From: Sipunculus nudus
Lineage: Eukaryota > Annelida > Sipuncula > Golfingiida > Sipunculidae
DNA length: 64,000 nt
Direction of reading: 5' to 3'
Assembly: GCA_026874595.1 (NCBI GenBank)
Contig: CM049313.1
Coordinates: forward strand, 18,287,508-18,351,507
The translations under genes were made by a program, and so were the position numbers. Of this stretch, positions 24,556 to 36,574 are shown piece by piece. The notes beneath the pieces are model-generated. The model was not told the origin of the DNA and searched no databases. It saw only the letters and a program-made list of their open reading frames with translations. The stretch's first letter is position 1. Each line of letters starts with the position of its first letter.

Positions 24556-25684
24556 ATTATGCACTACGTATGTATTGCAGTCATGCTGTCGAGTCCACAT
24601 GCACCAACCGAGTCCAGGCTACTCTAGTCCGAGTCTAAGTCCTTCAGTTTCGATTCCATGCCCACCTTTTTCGAGTTCAAGTTATGTGAATCCCGAGTCC
24701 AGGTCCGAGTCCAATAAAATCTAATTATTAACAGAATTATTAATGGAAATTTGAGATTTCCATAAATATTTATTATACTTATAGCTCTAGATGAAAAGGT
24801 AAAGCTTTGTGTATACATTCTTTCCAATGTTATATTCTGTTAGAAGTCCGCTTATGTAAATAAGCATGTGACAGAGCTTCCCTTCTACTGAACTGGAGAT
24901 GGACTCGGCATTATATCTCGAGTCCTTACCTGTGAGGCAGAGTACAAGTCAGAGTCCAGAACCCTCGAACGGTACCAAGTCCGAGTCCAAGTAACTAAGA
25001 AATGCATGAACTCGAGTCCTTCATCAATATATTGTATTAACTCGAAAATGTAACTGGTATTAGTTATGAAGGTGTGTTATATTCTGTCCCAGTGAAGCAG
25101 AATTATGTATTTGTTTTACCTGGACTACCTGGGACTGTGTCATAGTGAGAACCAAGCAACAGGACGGAATCGTTGGAAGATCCCCAGTGCCGTCCAGGTA
25201 GGGTGTACACGTAATTGATGCCCTGCAGAAAAGTTTATTCTATAATTGGAGTATATGGTATATTACGAGGTCGACATAAATATATTGTACTGAACATGTT
25301 TAACAGCACATCCTATCAAGTAAAAGATCAATTTTAAGAGCCATGAATATGAAGTGCCTTTCTGTATATAAAAACAAAGAGAGATTGATAAATATTTAAT
25401 ATATAATTAATAGATAATATGTGACATACCGTGTAGGAGCTTTGTTCCGACGGATGGGAATACATAAATGTATGATTTGAAAGCGTGGCATTCTCGCACT
25501 CCAGATCTTTAAAGAACTGGTACACGTAGTTTCGTGTGCTTTCTTTTTCAACAGGTTGCAGATGACTTCGTGGGTTCTTAAACGCTGATTCGATGTGATT
25601 GGATAAACGCTCTCGAGATACTGTCAGAGATGACGCGCCCGCAAAGCACACCAATAACAGGACTACTGGAATTAAACCAAACAT
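19661..25684 (-). CDS. Secreted M28-family zinc metallopeptidase (six exons)
   Basis: Coding exons: 25430-25684, 25120-25222, 23210-23328, 21907-22062, 20498-20747 and 19661-19866. All junctions are GT-AG, phases agree, and the product is 362 aa. The start is the ATG at 25684, which opens a signal peptide (FGLIPVVLLLVCFAGASS); an in-frame stop lies upstream. The fold is that of M28 aminopeptidases, glutaminyl cyclases and carboxypeptidase Q. GSHYDT gives zinc ligand H111, GIDDNGSG gives bridging D123, FDFEEN gives catalytic E157 and ligand E158, and SDHYPF gives H278. The fourth ligand, normally Asp, is E191 (VVLETMLQYN). The end of the domain reads YMQTCYHNACDDISYLSEEN, with two Cys that could pair. 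A Ser/Thr-rich tail follows. Family membership is firm; the substrate is unknown. A poly(A) signal candidate (TTTATT on the plus strand) is at 19314. The true 3' end is uncertain because the last exon contains a strong unused donor. Confidence 0.88.
22129..22325. repeat. Two (TA)n runs in intron 3 of the peptidase gene
   Basis: (TA)n at about 22129-22170 and 22275-22325, separated by about 100 bp of unique sequence. Confidence 0.85.
22700..23110 (+). repeat. Dispersed repeat, inverted partner at 25985-26330
   Basis: Order of matching blocks: 'cacaacataactcacgcgat', 'gaaattttcagtgcatc', 'gggaatgga', 'ccggcacatgatccggatac', 'attcacaaatgaacagtcac', 'attcacgaatgaacct' and 'gcaaacacgattttgg'. The reverse complement of 25985-26330 repeats them. 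A third, shorter relative is at about 47375-47460. The two main copies sit in intron 3 and just upstream of the peptidase gene, in opposite orientation. Confidence 0.65.
23839..24172. repeat. CT-rich microsatellite block
   Basis: Several (CT)n runs interrupted by near-identical spacers ('gaagtttacatatttaact'), so the block is itself a tandem array of about 60-bp to 110-bp units. It lies in intron 2 of the peptidase gene. Reading frames of Ser-Leu repeats here are artefacts. Confidence 0.85.
24497..24553. repeat. Compound (TA)n(TG)n microsatellite
   Basis: (TA)n followed directly by (TG)n, in intron 2 of the peptidase gene. Confidence 0.9.
24595..25030. repeat. GAGTCC-rich repeat block
   Basis: The hexamer-like text 'cgagtccaagtcc/gagtccgagtc' recurs at both ends of this block, at about 24608-24715 and 24900-25020, around a ~180-bp unique centre. 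This suggests a small element with GAGTCC-rich ends inserted in intron 2 of the peptidase gene; ends and target duplication were not resolved. Confidence 0.45.
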
Positions 25685-25984
25685 TTTGTGATAATAGAAC
25701 CGCAAACAAAGACAGAAGCAGATGGGTAATCATAATAAAGAAAATAAAATATAATCATTATTATGTAAACATTACAAAACACACCAGAACTGCATGACGA
25801 ATAACATAAAATGATCGGAAGCCTGCTTTAACTGAGCTGTCAATAAAAACACTTTGGCACCAGAGAAAGCTCTAGAAAATTAAACGGGATTTTAGGTTTT
25901 ACTGATTTGTCAAAATTCACAAAAGGAACAGACAAACTAAGGAATATTAAAGAACATGGCCCACAACACAGGAAAAACAATACG

Positions 25985-26330
25985 AACTGAGGGAGCGTCC
26001 GCCGTGTTAGGGGTTCCTATTGTGATAAGCTGCCAAAACCGTGTTTGCATTCATTTATTCGGCCCATATTCCAAGGTTCATTCGTACAAAAGTGACCGTG
26101 CGTTTGTGAACTAATATTCATCGACGACGTTCCTGAATCCGGACAATGCACCGGATCCACATAAAAAATCTTATCGTCCATTCCCGAAATGCCCTGAAAA
26201 TTTCCTCAGATTCCGTGTGGTATTGGGGGAGATATGTTGTGAACAAACGCAAACACACACACACAAACGGGTATGAACGCAAACAATCCTGGCGTTGGCA
26301 ACTAAAATAACATATTCTACATGAACAACA
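25985..26330 (-). repeat. Inverted partner of repeat at 22700-23110
   Basis: See the entry at 22700. A 106-residue reading frame crossing this copy on the minus strand is not supported as a gene, because it simply reads through the repeat. Confidence 0.6.
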
Positions 26331-26334
26331 GCCA

Positions 26335-28426
26335 TAAGCGAAGCACATCAGAACCAGAATTATGTGGGGAAATTTAACTTTCATGATGATGCGATAAATT
26401 GCTTTGTAATTTTTAATATTCAGTTTACGATGCTTCATACTCGATCACCGCTTGACATTCATTTAAATTAGTTTTTTCCTAAATTAAATTATAATTTAAA
26501 CTACTGTCTCAAAAAAATTGCTACATACCCGACACAGATAAACATTAAAAACGTTTAAACGTCTGGAGAAGTTTCGCGAACATAAAACCAGAAAGAAAAC
26601 AGACAAAATGAGTAGTATATGATTGCAACACATCCAGTTCAGATCCTCCGATTAATTAAATAGATCCATTCTTAACTGAAAGTATATTCAATATCAAAAT
26701 TTGTCATAAGTGGGTAATTATGTATACTGGTACTCGGTATTAGTATGCGATTTCACAAGGAATGAAGTGGGCGTTTTGTAACGTATATAATTGGTGCAAT
26801 AATGATCCTACACGGTTTGTTGTTATTTTCCCAATTTCATACTAACCCAGTTTGAAAATGACGAAATAGCCGTTCAAAATGACGAAGTTTCTGATAAATG
26901 CCATTAAACCTGTCTTACACCCGGATTCTTTTTTTAGCAACAAGTTGCAAAGTCACGACAAATATGTCCGATACATGGTTTTCTAGCGGAGTTTAGGTAT
27001 ATTGAATTCTCACTACAAGTCGAGAATTCATGATCTTTTAACTATATTGTGATTGACAATGCTCACACGAGACTTTTTTCACACATCTCCTCAGTGGCCG
27101 CGTCTCGGATATGATGTTTCTGGTCTTGAATTATTGGGAATGATACAATGGGTAATTGTGCATTTTAGCGGGTTTTTGTAAAAGGCTTATATTACCATTT
27201 TTAACGCATTATTTCCAAATGTTGTTTATTCTGTAATAAGGAGAAATGTAGACTTATATTAGAAAAAGGCTAACAGTGTTTGAGAACCAATATATTTTAG
27301 ATATAATGAGCAAAAATGCTCAAATATAGCTGTTTTCTTGGCGACGTCATCAACGCCATGTATAACGTTATGGCGGACGATGAAAATCTGAACCAATTAA
27401 GTCGACTTTAGACATTATTTTCTCAAACAACACCACCTTTCATTATATAACCCTTATTTTTCTAAAATTTTACATATCTTGTATATTACAGAATATTACT
27501 TTTGTTTTTAATTTGTGTTAAAGATTGTAAAATAAGCATCTAAAAAAACCCTCTATAATGCACAATAACCATACAATGTGTGTGTCCTAAGAGGGGTCAG
27601 TTACCATATTTTCACCTAAAACCTCCCTGACGGAAACTACGAGAGAGCAGCTTAATACTCTGAATCAGGGCCTCAGGCCCTCTCAGTCCGACATCACAAA
27701 ATGTTTATTTCTTCTGAGAGCATCAGCAAACATAATTTTATTACATTGACGAAAATGTGTTGAAATAATATGTTTTCTTATCTGTTGCTTATTAATTATC
27801 AACTTATCATTAGGCATTTGATTCCTATTTATTTTCATGGCCCGGACAACAAGATGTTTACCTGCCGTGGGTGTGTTGTCGTGTTATCTATTCATAGTAA
27901 ACTAGGTCAGCCAGTGTTTGTTTTATTATAGCAGCGTCTGTCGTATCTGGAGTGAAACTAAACTGGTCCTCCAGTGCAAATAATAAACAAGTAGGAGAAG
28001 CTAATTACTATAAAAGCGTTTCATACGTTCCTTGCATCCGGATTCACTTTAAGCTTTATGACCTGTTTTCTCTGACTCACGTATTCAAACACTTACCTAT
28101 ACCTGATCGAATGTAAACACCAATATAACCCTGCGCGAGTAATAAAAACAAGGAAGTGACTTGCTACCGAAGAACATCCTTTTGGAGATTGATCCCTAGA
28201 TTTACTCAGTTTTATCATGGCAATTCGTTTTGTCTACTACCAACATTAAACAAACAGTTTGGACGAATAATAATGAAATGTTGATGCGGGTACGGGATAC
28301 ACAAAAGGAACAGTTCCCTCGATTTGTATCCATAGATGGGCGTGGCCAGGATGTACGGAAGGGGTGGGGGTGCCGTCCGGTGGGGGGGGGGGGGGGTGCG
28401 GAACAGCACATCCGCTGGCCAAGGAT

Positions 28427-28430
<4 letters not shown>
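26335..28430. other. Upstream region of peptidase gene, no exon seen
   Basis: AT-rich. It holds the 27060-27620 inverted partner of the repeat at 18890 and a G-run at 28382-28396. No coding exon was recognised. Untranslated exons or regulatory sequence of the minus-strand peptidase gene could lie here but are not visible. Confidence 0.4.
27060..27620 (-). repeat. Inverted partner of repeat at 18890-19130
   Basis: Matches in reverse complement, with longer spacing between blocks. The two copies bracket the whole peptidase gene in opposite orientations. Confidence 0.45.
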
Positions 28431-28482
<52 letters not shown>

Positions 28483-28483
28483 T

Positions 28484-30554
28484 ATGTCAAGGCCCAGATT
28501 AGAATCTGGCCCAATTTAAAACTGGGCCAGCCCAGATCAAAATTTTGATTTGGACCGGTCCAGATCAAAATTCTAATCTTGGCCAGACCAGTTTTAAACT
28601 GGGCCAGCCCAGATTAAAATTTTGATCTGGGCCGGTCCAGATTAAAATCCTTTGGTGAAGACTTCAGGATTTAAATCTGGTCTGGACTGATTTTAAACTG
28701 GGCCAGCCGAGATTAGAATTTTGATCTAGGCCGGTCAGGTTAACAATCCTGTGTTTGACTGATTTTAAACTGGACCAGCCCAGATCAGAATCCTAATCTA
28801 CTCCTAGACTTGCTTCAATTACACTCTATTTACTTAGCTGGCCTTTAATCATGTCAAAGAATGTGTATAACATTGTAGGTCAATAATAGTTAATATTTTA
28901 TGAATTTATTTCATATTATATCATATTATATGAAAATATCATTGATTGGACTCCTGTCATATTTATTTTGTAATTTTACCTCTTATGTGAAATGTCTAAA
29001 ATATATTTATAAAAATTGTTATAAATCGTGTTAAACATTGGTATTATACTGCTACAAATATAGCTTGCAGAACATGTGCATTAATTAAACAAACTAAAAC
29101 AAAATTATGTCAATAATTATTAATATATATGTTACACAATGTTAAGTTTGTGATCCAAGACCTATAAATTTAAAATTTTATTTGTTATTTAAAATTATTT
29201 ATCATTTATCATAAGTTGGAGTTTTGGTCTGTGATCTCCCTCCCCCCAGTCACCCATTTAAAAATTTGCACATATATTGTAACATTGGACCTAGAACTTA
29301 TAACATATTACATATTAAGGAAAGAAGGCCCTGAAACATCTATTAAGATACTTGAACTTAAGTCATTGAAATTATGTGATTGAAATTAAGCAAACAGAAA
29401 AATATTAATCTAATGTACATAAATTAGGTTGATATTTGCTAATTTGTGTGAATTATTAACAAGATCATAATGTATTTAGATAGAACAGAGGGAACAATAT
29501 TCACCAACTCAGCATTTTAACTACTGAAGGTATTTTTTAGTTATTAACTCCAAAGTGAAACCTCCACCATGTTTTTCCCCTCTGAAATAAATTTCTAAAT
29601 CCAATTTTCACTCATGTGCACCTCTATTTTTGAGACTTCCAAATAACAGCAATCATATCATTTTCTCAACTGTGGATTTTCTGCTATTGAAAATAACAGT
29701 AATGGTATCACAAACCTCTCCCTAGCCCCATGTTAGGGCATAATTTCATGCTGCTCGTTCAAATGAGCATCAAGACTGTTAAATTACTTTTGTTCACTTA
29801 TAAATGAGTAAAGCTGGTATTTAATTATGCATGTATATATTTAATATTACACCTGAAATTTTGATCTTCAGAACAGAAAATTATCTCAGTTAAGTTGAAA
29901 ATTTTAATATTAAGTCAAGTAGATGTCTCAGAACTGACACATTTTCTTAACTGTAATTAATTATGGTTGTTGGTTTAGGTGGACTTGCATGCTTGAAGAA
30001 TAGATGAAACCAAAGAGGCACATTACATTTGTTCATTAGCTTTTTCCTCACTGCAATATTTTAAATGATCTTGTTCATTATGTGTTTTGCGCCCTTCAAA
30101 ATGGTGTATCTGAAATAAATGTTTGCTGTATTATCTGATTTAAGATGATAAAAGTCAAGCTAGCCTAAGATTAGATTAGGATTCTGATCTGGTTAGGTCC
30201 AGTTTAAAATCAGTCCACCACAGGATTGTAATCTTGACTAACCCAGATTAAAATTTTGATCTGGGCCGGCCAAGTTTAAAATCAGTCCACCACAGGATTG
30301 TTAACCTGACCGGCCTATATCAAAATTCTAATCTCGGCTGGCCCAGTTTAAAATCAGTCCAGACCAGATTTAAATCCTGAAGTCTTCACCACAGGATTTT
30401 AATCTGGACCGGCCCAGATCAAAAATTAATCTGGGCTTGTCCAGTTTGAAACTGGTCTGGCCCAGATTAGAATTTTGATCTGGGCCGGTCAAAATCAAAA
30501 TTTTGATCTGGGCTGGCCCAGTTTTAAATTGGGCCAGATTCTAATCTGGGCCTC

Positions 30555-30559
<5 letters not shown>
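28484..30559. mobile_element. 2.1-kb foldback element with sub-repeated termini
   Basis: The left ~330 bp and the right ~400 bp are inverted copies of one another. Both open ATGTC(A/G)AGGCCCAGATTAG, and the match stays in register through 'gaagacttcaggatttaaat' and 'ggtcaggttaacaatcctgt'. Each terminus is itself made of alternating short palindrome-rich phrases (CTGGGCCAGCCCAG, GATCAAAATTTTGATC, AACTGGGCCAG). The 1.35-kb centre is very AT-rich with no coding potential. Both outer ends abut (TA)n (28431-28480 and 30557-30611), consistent with insertion at TA. This is the architecture of Foldback-type elements; the superfamily is undetermined. Confidence 0.75.
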
Positions 30560-30614
<55 letters not shown>

Positions 30615-30726
30615 CAGACCCTCTCAGTATCTTTGTTCCATTTTAAGACTTAAAACAAGAGGAAAAGTTTTTTACCTGCATATGATAGTGTACAGTAATG
30701 AAACTTGACGTAAACATGATACTTAC

Positions 30727-30778
30727 CAGAGGCCTGAGCGATACGAAGCTTAAAACTAAACTTCTGACTGGGACACAT
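30727..30778 (-). CDS. Possible first coding exon, copy 1 (gene unknown)
   Basis: On the minus strand ATG at 30778 opens MCPSQKFSFKLRIAQAS, and the frame runs into a strong 5' splice site (TCTG|GTAAGT) at 30727/30726, phase 1. A TATA-like box TATTTAAG lies about 70 bases upstream. The duplicate at 34823 keeps the ATG, length, frame and donor, with two silent changes and one K-to-M change in 52 bases. That modestly favours real use. Which exon follows is unknown. Splicing into the peptidase exon would not be in frame, so this may instead be an upstream leader with a short uORF for that gene. Confidence 0.35.
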
Positions 30779-30848
30779 CTTGTAGGTAGACTAGGCTCGC
30801 CCTGGGAATGTGAATCGACTGAATTCTCCGATGAACACAGGTCAAAGG

Positions 30849-30856
30849 CTTAAATA
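30849..30856 (-). promoter_or_regulatory. TATA-like box of first exon copy 1
   Basis: TATTTAAG on the minus strand, conserved in the duplicate at 34945-34952 with flanking CCTTTGA. A TCAGTC initiator-like motif lies about 30 bases downstream in both copies. Confidence 0.35.
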
Positions 30857-31385
30857 CTAAATGCGCAAGTACGGGTAAGCCAGTGCATTCACTTGACTGA
30901 TAAAAAGTGACCCCTACGACGAACACAATGTACAAGTTAAGTTGCGTCTTAAATTTCCGTAGAGTGGTATACGAGGAGAATACTAGTCTTTTACGGGGGG
31001 GGGGGGTATTATATATATTGAAGGATTTTCAGGCGAATCCGGGTCCATTACTAGCTTCTCCAACTGGTTTATTATTTGCACTGATGGACCAGTTTCATCG
31101 TGGGTATATATCACCTTTTGACAAAGGGGGGGGGGGGGGGAGGGTGTATGTATATTCCCCCTTCTATTCAGAAAATAATATTTATACATATTGAAAATGA
31201 AATATATTCATATTTAAAATTATAGACCTTTTGAGCATTTCTGAGTTTACTATGAAATATTATATATCTAACCCTGGTTAAGAGTTAACTTATCCTGGAA
31301 AAATAATACCTTATTTTTTAAATCTTATATTTAATTGTAATACATCCTAAATTTGTCACACTAACAATAAAAAGGTTACATGGCA

Positions 31386-31792
31386 GTTATGTATAGTCTA
31401 ATTGCACTTTTATTCACCTCCCGTTATGTATAGTCTAATTGCACTTTTATTCACCTCCCGTTATGTATAACCTAATTGCACTTTTATTCACCTCCCGTTA
31501 TGTATAGTCTAATTGCACTTTTATTCACCTCCCGTTATGTATAGTCTAATTGCACTTTTATTCACCTCCCGTTATGTATAGTCTAATTGCACTTTTATTC
31601 ACCTCCCGTTATGTATAGTCTAATTGAACTTTTATTCACCTCCCGTTATGTATAGTCTAATTGCACTTTTATTCACCTCCCGTTATGTATAGTCTAATTG
31701 CACTTTTATTCACCTCCCGTTATGTATAGTCTAATTGCACTTTTATTCACCTCCCGTTATGTATAGTCTAATTGCACTTTTATTCACCTCTC
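31386..31792. repeat. 37-bp minisatellite, about 11 units
   Basis: Unit GTTATGTATAGTCTAATTG followed by CACTTTTATTCACCTCCC, almost perfectly repeated. Single-base variants appear in two units ('ataaccta' at ~31467, 'gaac' at ~31625). It sits in duplication unit A copy 1. The equivalent place in copy 2 (about 35500) has only one unit-like stretch ('attttcattcatcacccgtg'). Confidence 0.95.
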
Positions 31793-33249
31793 AGATTTGC
31801 TTTAGTTGTGCTGGAATAAACGATTTTTTGTCAAAAATTAAAATTAAATTAAAATTCTTACAAATACAAACCTCTTCCTCGGAAACAAAGTTATTATCAC
31901 CAAACTATAGAGAATTTTCTTAGCTTTCAGAAAATGTATACTTTAGGGGGTATTAAAGCATTAGATTGTTCCATGCAAAGGAAAAACTGAAACAAAGTCA
32001 GGTCAGGTGGGGGACCAGTCGTGCCACCTTAACTCGTTGTGTAGGGATCTTGCTCGGGGACATTCTATGTGTTGAGAGTCGGTCAGAAACTGGGGGTCAA
32101 GCAGATCATTTGCTGTAGTTATAAAGTTCTTAGTTAGGGTAAAACCTACAGGCGCTACCCTGCAGCAAGACTATAACGTAAACCACTGCGTAAGGGGTAT
32201 AAACTTGTCGGAGGAGGGTACGGGTGATATATACTATTTAAGGTTTTAATAATGTATCTAGCATGGTGCTGTTTATGTTGTGTACCTTTGAATGCAACAA
32301 TCTTTGTGAGAGCGATACGGGTGATTTATGATATTTAAGGCTTCAATAACGTATCCAGCATGTGTTTTGTGTGTGTGTTGTGTGTACCTGTGATGTCAAC
32401 AATCGATATTAGATGCAAAGAACACTAAAACATTAAAAAGGGTAACGGACCAGTTTGCGTCATTACACCAGTCAAAGTCACTGGCTTGCCGGTGACGTCA
32501 ATGCGTTAATTATCTTTAGCATACCATGCAGATCCCGGACTTTTCCAAAACCATTTCTTGGATCTGGACTTCTCTGTGAATCCCGGTATTTGTGCTATTC
32601 ATTATCCATTGCAGTTTTATGGTTCGTTGCCACAGAGCTCCGGGTGTTGTAAACATCTTGTGGTACCGTAATAGTCGTACACTAAAGGTACAATGGATCA
32701 CTTAAAAACAATTAAAATACGTAGATGTTTACAGAATAAAAAGCACTCGCATGACTAGCGTTTAAACCCGGATATCTGTGTTACTTTAACATGTGTACAT
32801 AAACTTGTTATCACTCGCCCTAAGGCGTCCCTGCCGAGCGACCCAGATTTTACTATTTGAACGCAACATAAAATATTCCAATAGCGAAATGTTATAAATG
32901 TTTTAAGTATATCTTAGCTGGTGAATAAGATTCGAATTATGAAAAATAAAGATTAAAAATATGAGCAAATAAGTCTTTCATAAGTAAAAGATATTCTGGA
33001 AAAGGGCTTCATGTTACAATTGGCGGAATATTTTTTTTTTTTTTTTTGCTGGAGGGAATTTTGGTCGGGGTTCCTCATTATCGAGTAGTGAAAGGGTGTG
33101 TGTGTGTGTGTGGGGGGGGGGGGGCTGGCGTTTTTGTCATACTCCTGATTCCCTAACACTTTTTAATTAAACGAGCCCCCATTCTCACACGACATGGCCG
33201 CCAATCGCACAGCATGAGGTAAAACTGCAGGCGAATAGATGACTGAAAT

Positions 33250-33690
33250 AAAAGAAAATAAAGTGTAAAGTAAAATGATCTTGTTGTACTGAATATGCGG
33301 ATTGCATAAGGTTTCGCAGTGTCTGGAATTAAACTCTATATAACAACAGTCATAAAATAAGGAGTAGTTACATAGAAGCAAATGGACTGCTCCTCATTCT
33401 GGCATGTGTTGAGCAATAACAACAGTAAAACATGAACCTCGAGGATTGCCAATTGGATATGAAACTTAAAAATATTGCTTAAATATCAATAAAAACCTTC
33501 TGAACTTATTTATCCAGTTAAGCATTTTATGTTAATTTAATCAGATTTTACACGGCTATTCTTAGTTTGATCCAGTATAATCCTGTATAATCCGGATAAA
33601 CTGGATTAAACTGGATAAAACCCAGTTTTATCCATTGTCCTGGACAAAACAAGTTTAACCGGATAAACCCAACCCTTATGTGGTGTTTCC
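33250..33690. other. No gene; ATCCGG/CTGGAT palindromic text at 33565-33665
   Basis: Includes 'ccggataaactggattaaac' and its partial complements, a short palindrome-rich patch reminiscent of the termini at 28.5 and 30.5 kb but not the same sequence. Otherwise nothing. Confidence 0.4.
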
Positions 33691-34729
33691 ATGTGTCAAT
33701 CAGCATACATGGATATGTGCGGATACATGCGTGAAATCGCCACAGGAGCGAAATTCACGCACAAAGTCTATGTAAACTCAGAGTTAATGAAAGTTCCAAC
33801 AAAATATGCTTAACAATCATATTATTTTAAAAGTCAATATATATATACATACATATATTTATATCCTGAGAAAAAATTACTGTCTGGAATGTTTTACCTC
33901 AGTATTACATGCAAAGTTGAACGCTTCGAGGTCATGCCCCTGATCTGGTATGTGGAATTAGCCCTACTTTAGGTTTGTCAATGCTGCGAGTTCGGTGACT
34001 GTGCCTTCAATTCTTTTCAAGTTATTACGTTGACATCATTTTAGCATTATTGCCTTTGTGACCTTGAACAATGTTTCAAGGTCATCAATATTCGAACCTG
34101 ACCTCACCCTTCATGAGGTGAATGAATACTGTAAGTTTGGTGACGTTTTATTGATTTGTTTTTACGTTATGGCGTTAACATAATATCTGATACGGACGGA
34201 GTGATGGACACGACAGTCCGACAGACGGAAAGACGGCGCCGCTCAAAATTTATATAACCCTTCTATGCTTTCGGCGATGGCAGGCGCAATAACTATTTGT
34301 ACAAGCCATGTAAGATAAATACATTTTATTTATCAAGTGGTAATTGAGTGGGTGCTAAAAGACAAGAAAAGGAGTATATGTGTTGCCACCAGTCTCCTGT
34401 GCAAAACTTTTTTTTACCCAAGATCTTCGGTCGATTTAATTTTTGCACCTATCCATGCAGTCTTTATTGAGATGTTGAAGATTTTGTATGACCAAAAATT
34501 GACCTGATCATGCAAAGTCACTCTCCTAGTCAAGGTCATGACCCAATTTTAAATAGGCTTCGTCCTTTCACCCATACCAAGTCAAGTTTTATACAGATCC
34601 GTGAAATATTTATTAGCTTGCTCGCCTAGGCGGGACACACCTACACCCACGCCATCACACACACACATATATATATTATTTAACGAATGTCAACAAAGCG
34701 TTATCATTTAGATCATATGCACACATAAA

Positions 34730-34780
<51 letters not shown>
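33690..34780. repeat. Segmental duplication, unit B copy 1 (uninterrupted)
   Basis: Collinear with 38520-38919 plus 41095-41880: 'catcagcatacat', 'gtttggtgactgtgcctc', 'gtgaccttgaa ... caaggtca', 'atgttgaagattttgtatga', 'acccacgccatcacacacac' and 'aacgaatgtcaacaaagc'. It contains several TGACCTTGA/TCAAGGTCA half-sites in opposed pairs. It ends in (TA)n(TG)n at 34737-34790. Confidence 0.75.
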
Positions 34781-34784
<4 letters not shown>

Positions 34785-34787
<3 letters not shown>

Positions 34788-36542
34788 ACAGTAATGAAAC
34801 TTGACGTAAACATGTTACTTACTAGAGGCCTGAGCAATACGAAGCTTAAAACTGAACATCTGACTGGGACACATCTTCAAGGTAGACGTGGCTCACCTTG
34901 GGAATGTGAATCGACTGACTTCTGTGATGAACAAAGATCAAAGGCTTAAATACTATTTAGTTCTAAGAATCAAGCTTTCACACTTGTCGCCTGTCCAAAT
35001 AAAGCTGTGTTCTAAAATGTCCCAACGGTCGTTGTACCCTCCTTATAAATAGGTGGCGCGTGTGAACTTATGAAAACCAAATCTCATTTAAATATGTTAA
35101 TGAATCACGGGAGTTTAGGCTGAGTTCACTTGACTGATAAAAAGTGACTCCTACGACGAACACAATATACAAGTAAAGTATCGTCAGAAATTGCTGTAGA
35201 GTGGAATAGAATACTGATCTCTTATATTAAGAGATTGTTCCCATTAACTTTATCACATGTATATGGGGGGGGGGGGTCGTGGGGAAATATATCAATTTTT
35301 AGCAAAGGGAGGGGGGTACGTAATAATAACCCTATATAATATGAGAATAATATTTATATATTTTTATATATTGGAAATGAAACATAATCATAATTAATAT
35401 TAAAGACCTTTGTGTCATTTCTGAGTTTACTATGAAATATTGAAATATTATATATCTAACCCTGGTTTATAGTTAACCTATACTGAACATAATACTTTAT
35501 TTTCATTCATCACCCGTGTTCACCTTTCATATACTCTTGCTTTTGTGACACTTCAAGTAAAAGTCTAAATAGTTAACTCATTGTGTAGGGATCTTGCTAG
35601 GAGACATTCTGTGTATTTAGAGTCCGTTAAAAACAGGGGGCCAAGCAGCTCATTTGCTGAAGTTATAATAAAGTTCGTATTACTGCAACCAAGAGACCTG
35701 CAAATTCATTGCTCACCCTGGACTAAGGTAAAATCTACAAACATTACTCTACAGCACGACGCGTAAGGGGTACAAACATGTTGGAGGAGGGTACGGGTGA
35801 TTTAAGGTATTTTAGGCGTCGATGCTGTGTCCAAGATGGTGCTGTTTGTGTTGTGTACCTGTGATGCAAACAATCTATGTTAAAGGTATACGGGTGATTT
35901 ATGATATTTAAGGCTTCAACAATGTATCCAGCATGTTTTGTGTGTGTGTGTGCACCTGTGATGTCAACAATCGATGTTAAATGCAAAGAACACTAAAAAC
36001 ATTTAAACATTAAAAGAGTAACGGACCATTTTGCATCATCACACCAGTCAAAGTTACGGACTGGCCGGTGACGTCAGAGCGTTAATTATCTTTAGCATGC
36101 CATGCGGATCCCGGGGTTTTCCTACACCATTTCTTTGATCTTGACTTCTCTGTGAATCCAGGTATCTGTGTCATTTATTATCCAGTGGGATTTGATGGTT
36201 TGTTGCTATAGTGCTCCAGGTATTGTAAACATCCTGTAGTACCGTAATCGTTGAACACCAAAGGTACTTAAAAAACAATAAAAATACGTAGATGTTTACA
36301 GACTCAAAAGGATGATTGGCGTTTAAACCCGGATGTCCGTGTTTCTTCAACATGTGTACATGAACTTGTTATCCCTCGCCCTAATGCGTCCCTGACGAGT
36401 GACACAGATTTTACTATTTTAACACAATATAAAATATTCTAATTACGAAATGTTAGAAATGTTTTTAAGTATAACTTAGTATAAGTATAAATCAGATTCG
36501 AATTATTAAAGTTATTAAAGGCGGAGGAGGTTTTTCTTTCTT

Positions 36543-36574
<32 letters not shown>

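Larger units (their letters stand above)
30687..33245. repeat. Segmental duplication, unit A copy 1
   Basis: Collinear with 34785-36802: 'gtgtacagtaatgaaacttg' opens both, then a promoter and first exon, then G-runs, then 'tgtgtagggatcttgct', 'gatgtcaacaatcgat', 'ccggtgacgtca', and finally 'gccaatcgcaca' near the end. The copies differ by many point changes and indels, so the duplication is old. Confidence 0.75.

Noticed and set aside
26118-26438. 106-residue minus-strand frame with a hydrophobic start
   Set aside because: Lies in a dispersed inverted repeat (partner 22700-23110), and the frame is not preserved there.
25684-30727. Joining the MCPSQ first exon to the peptidase signal-peptide exon as one protein
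   Set aside because: An in-frame stop lies just upstream of the peptidase ATG and the phases do not match. It can only be a leader, if connected at all.
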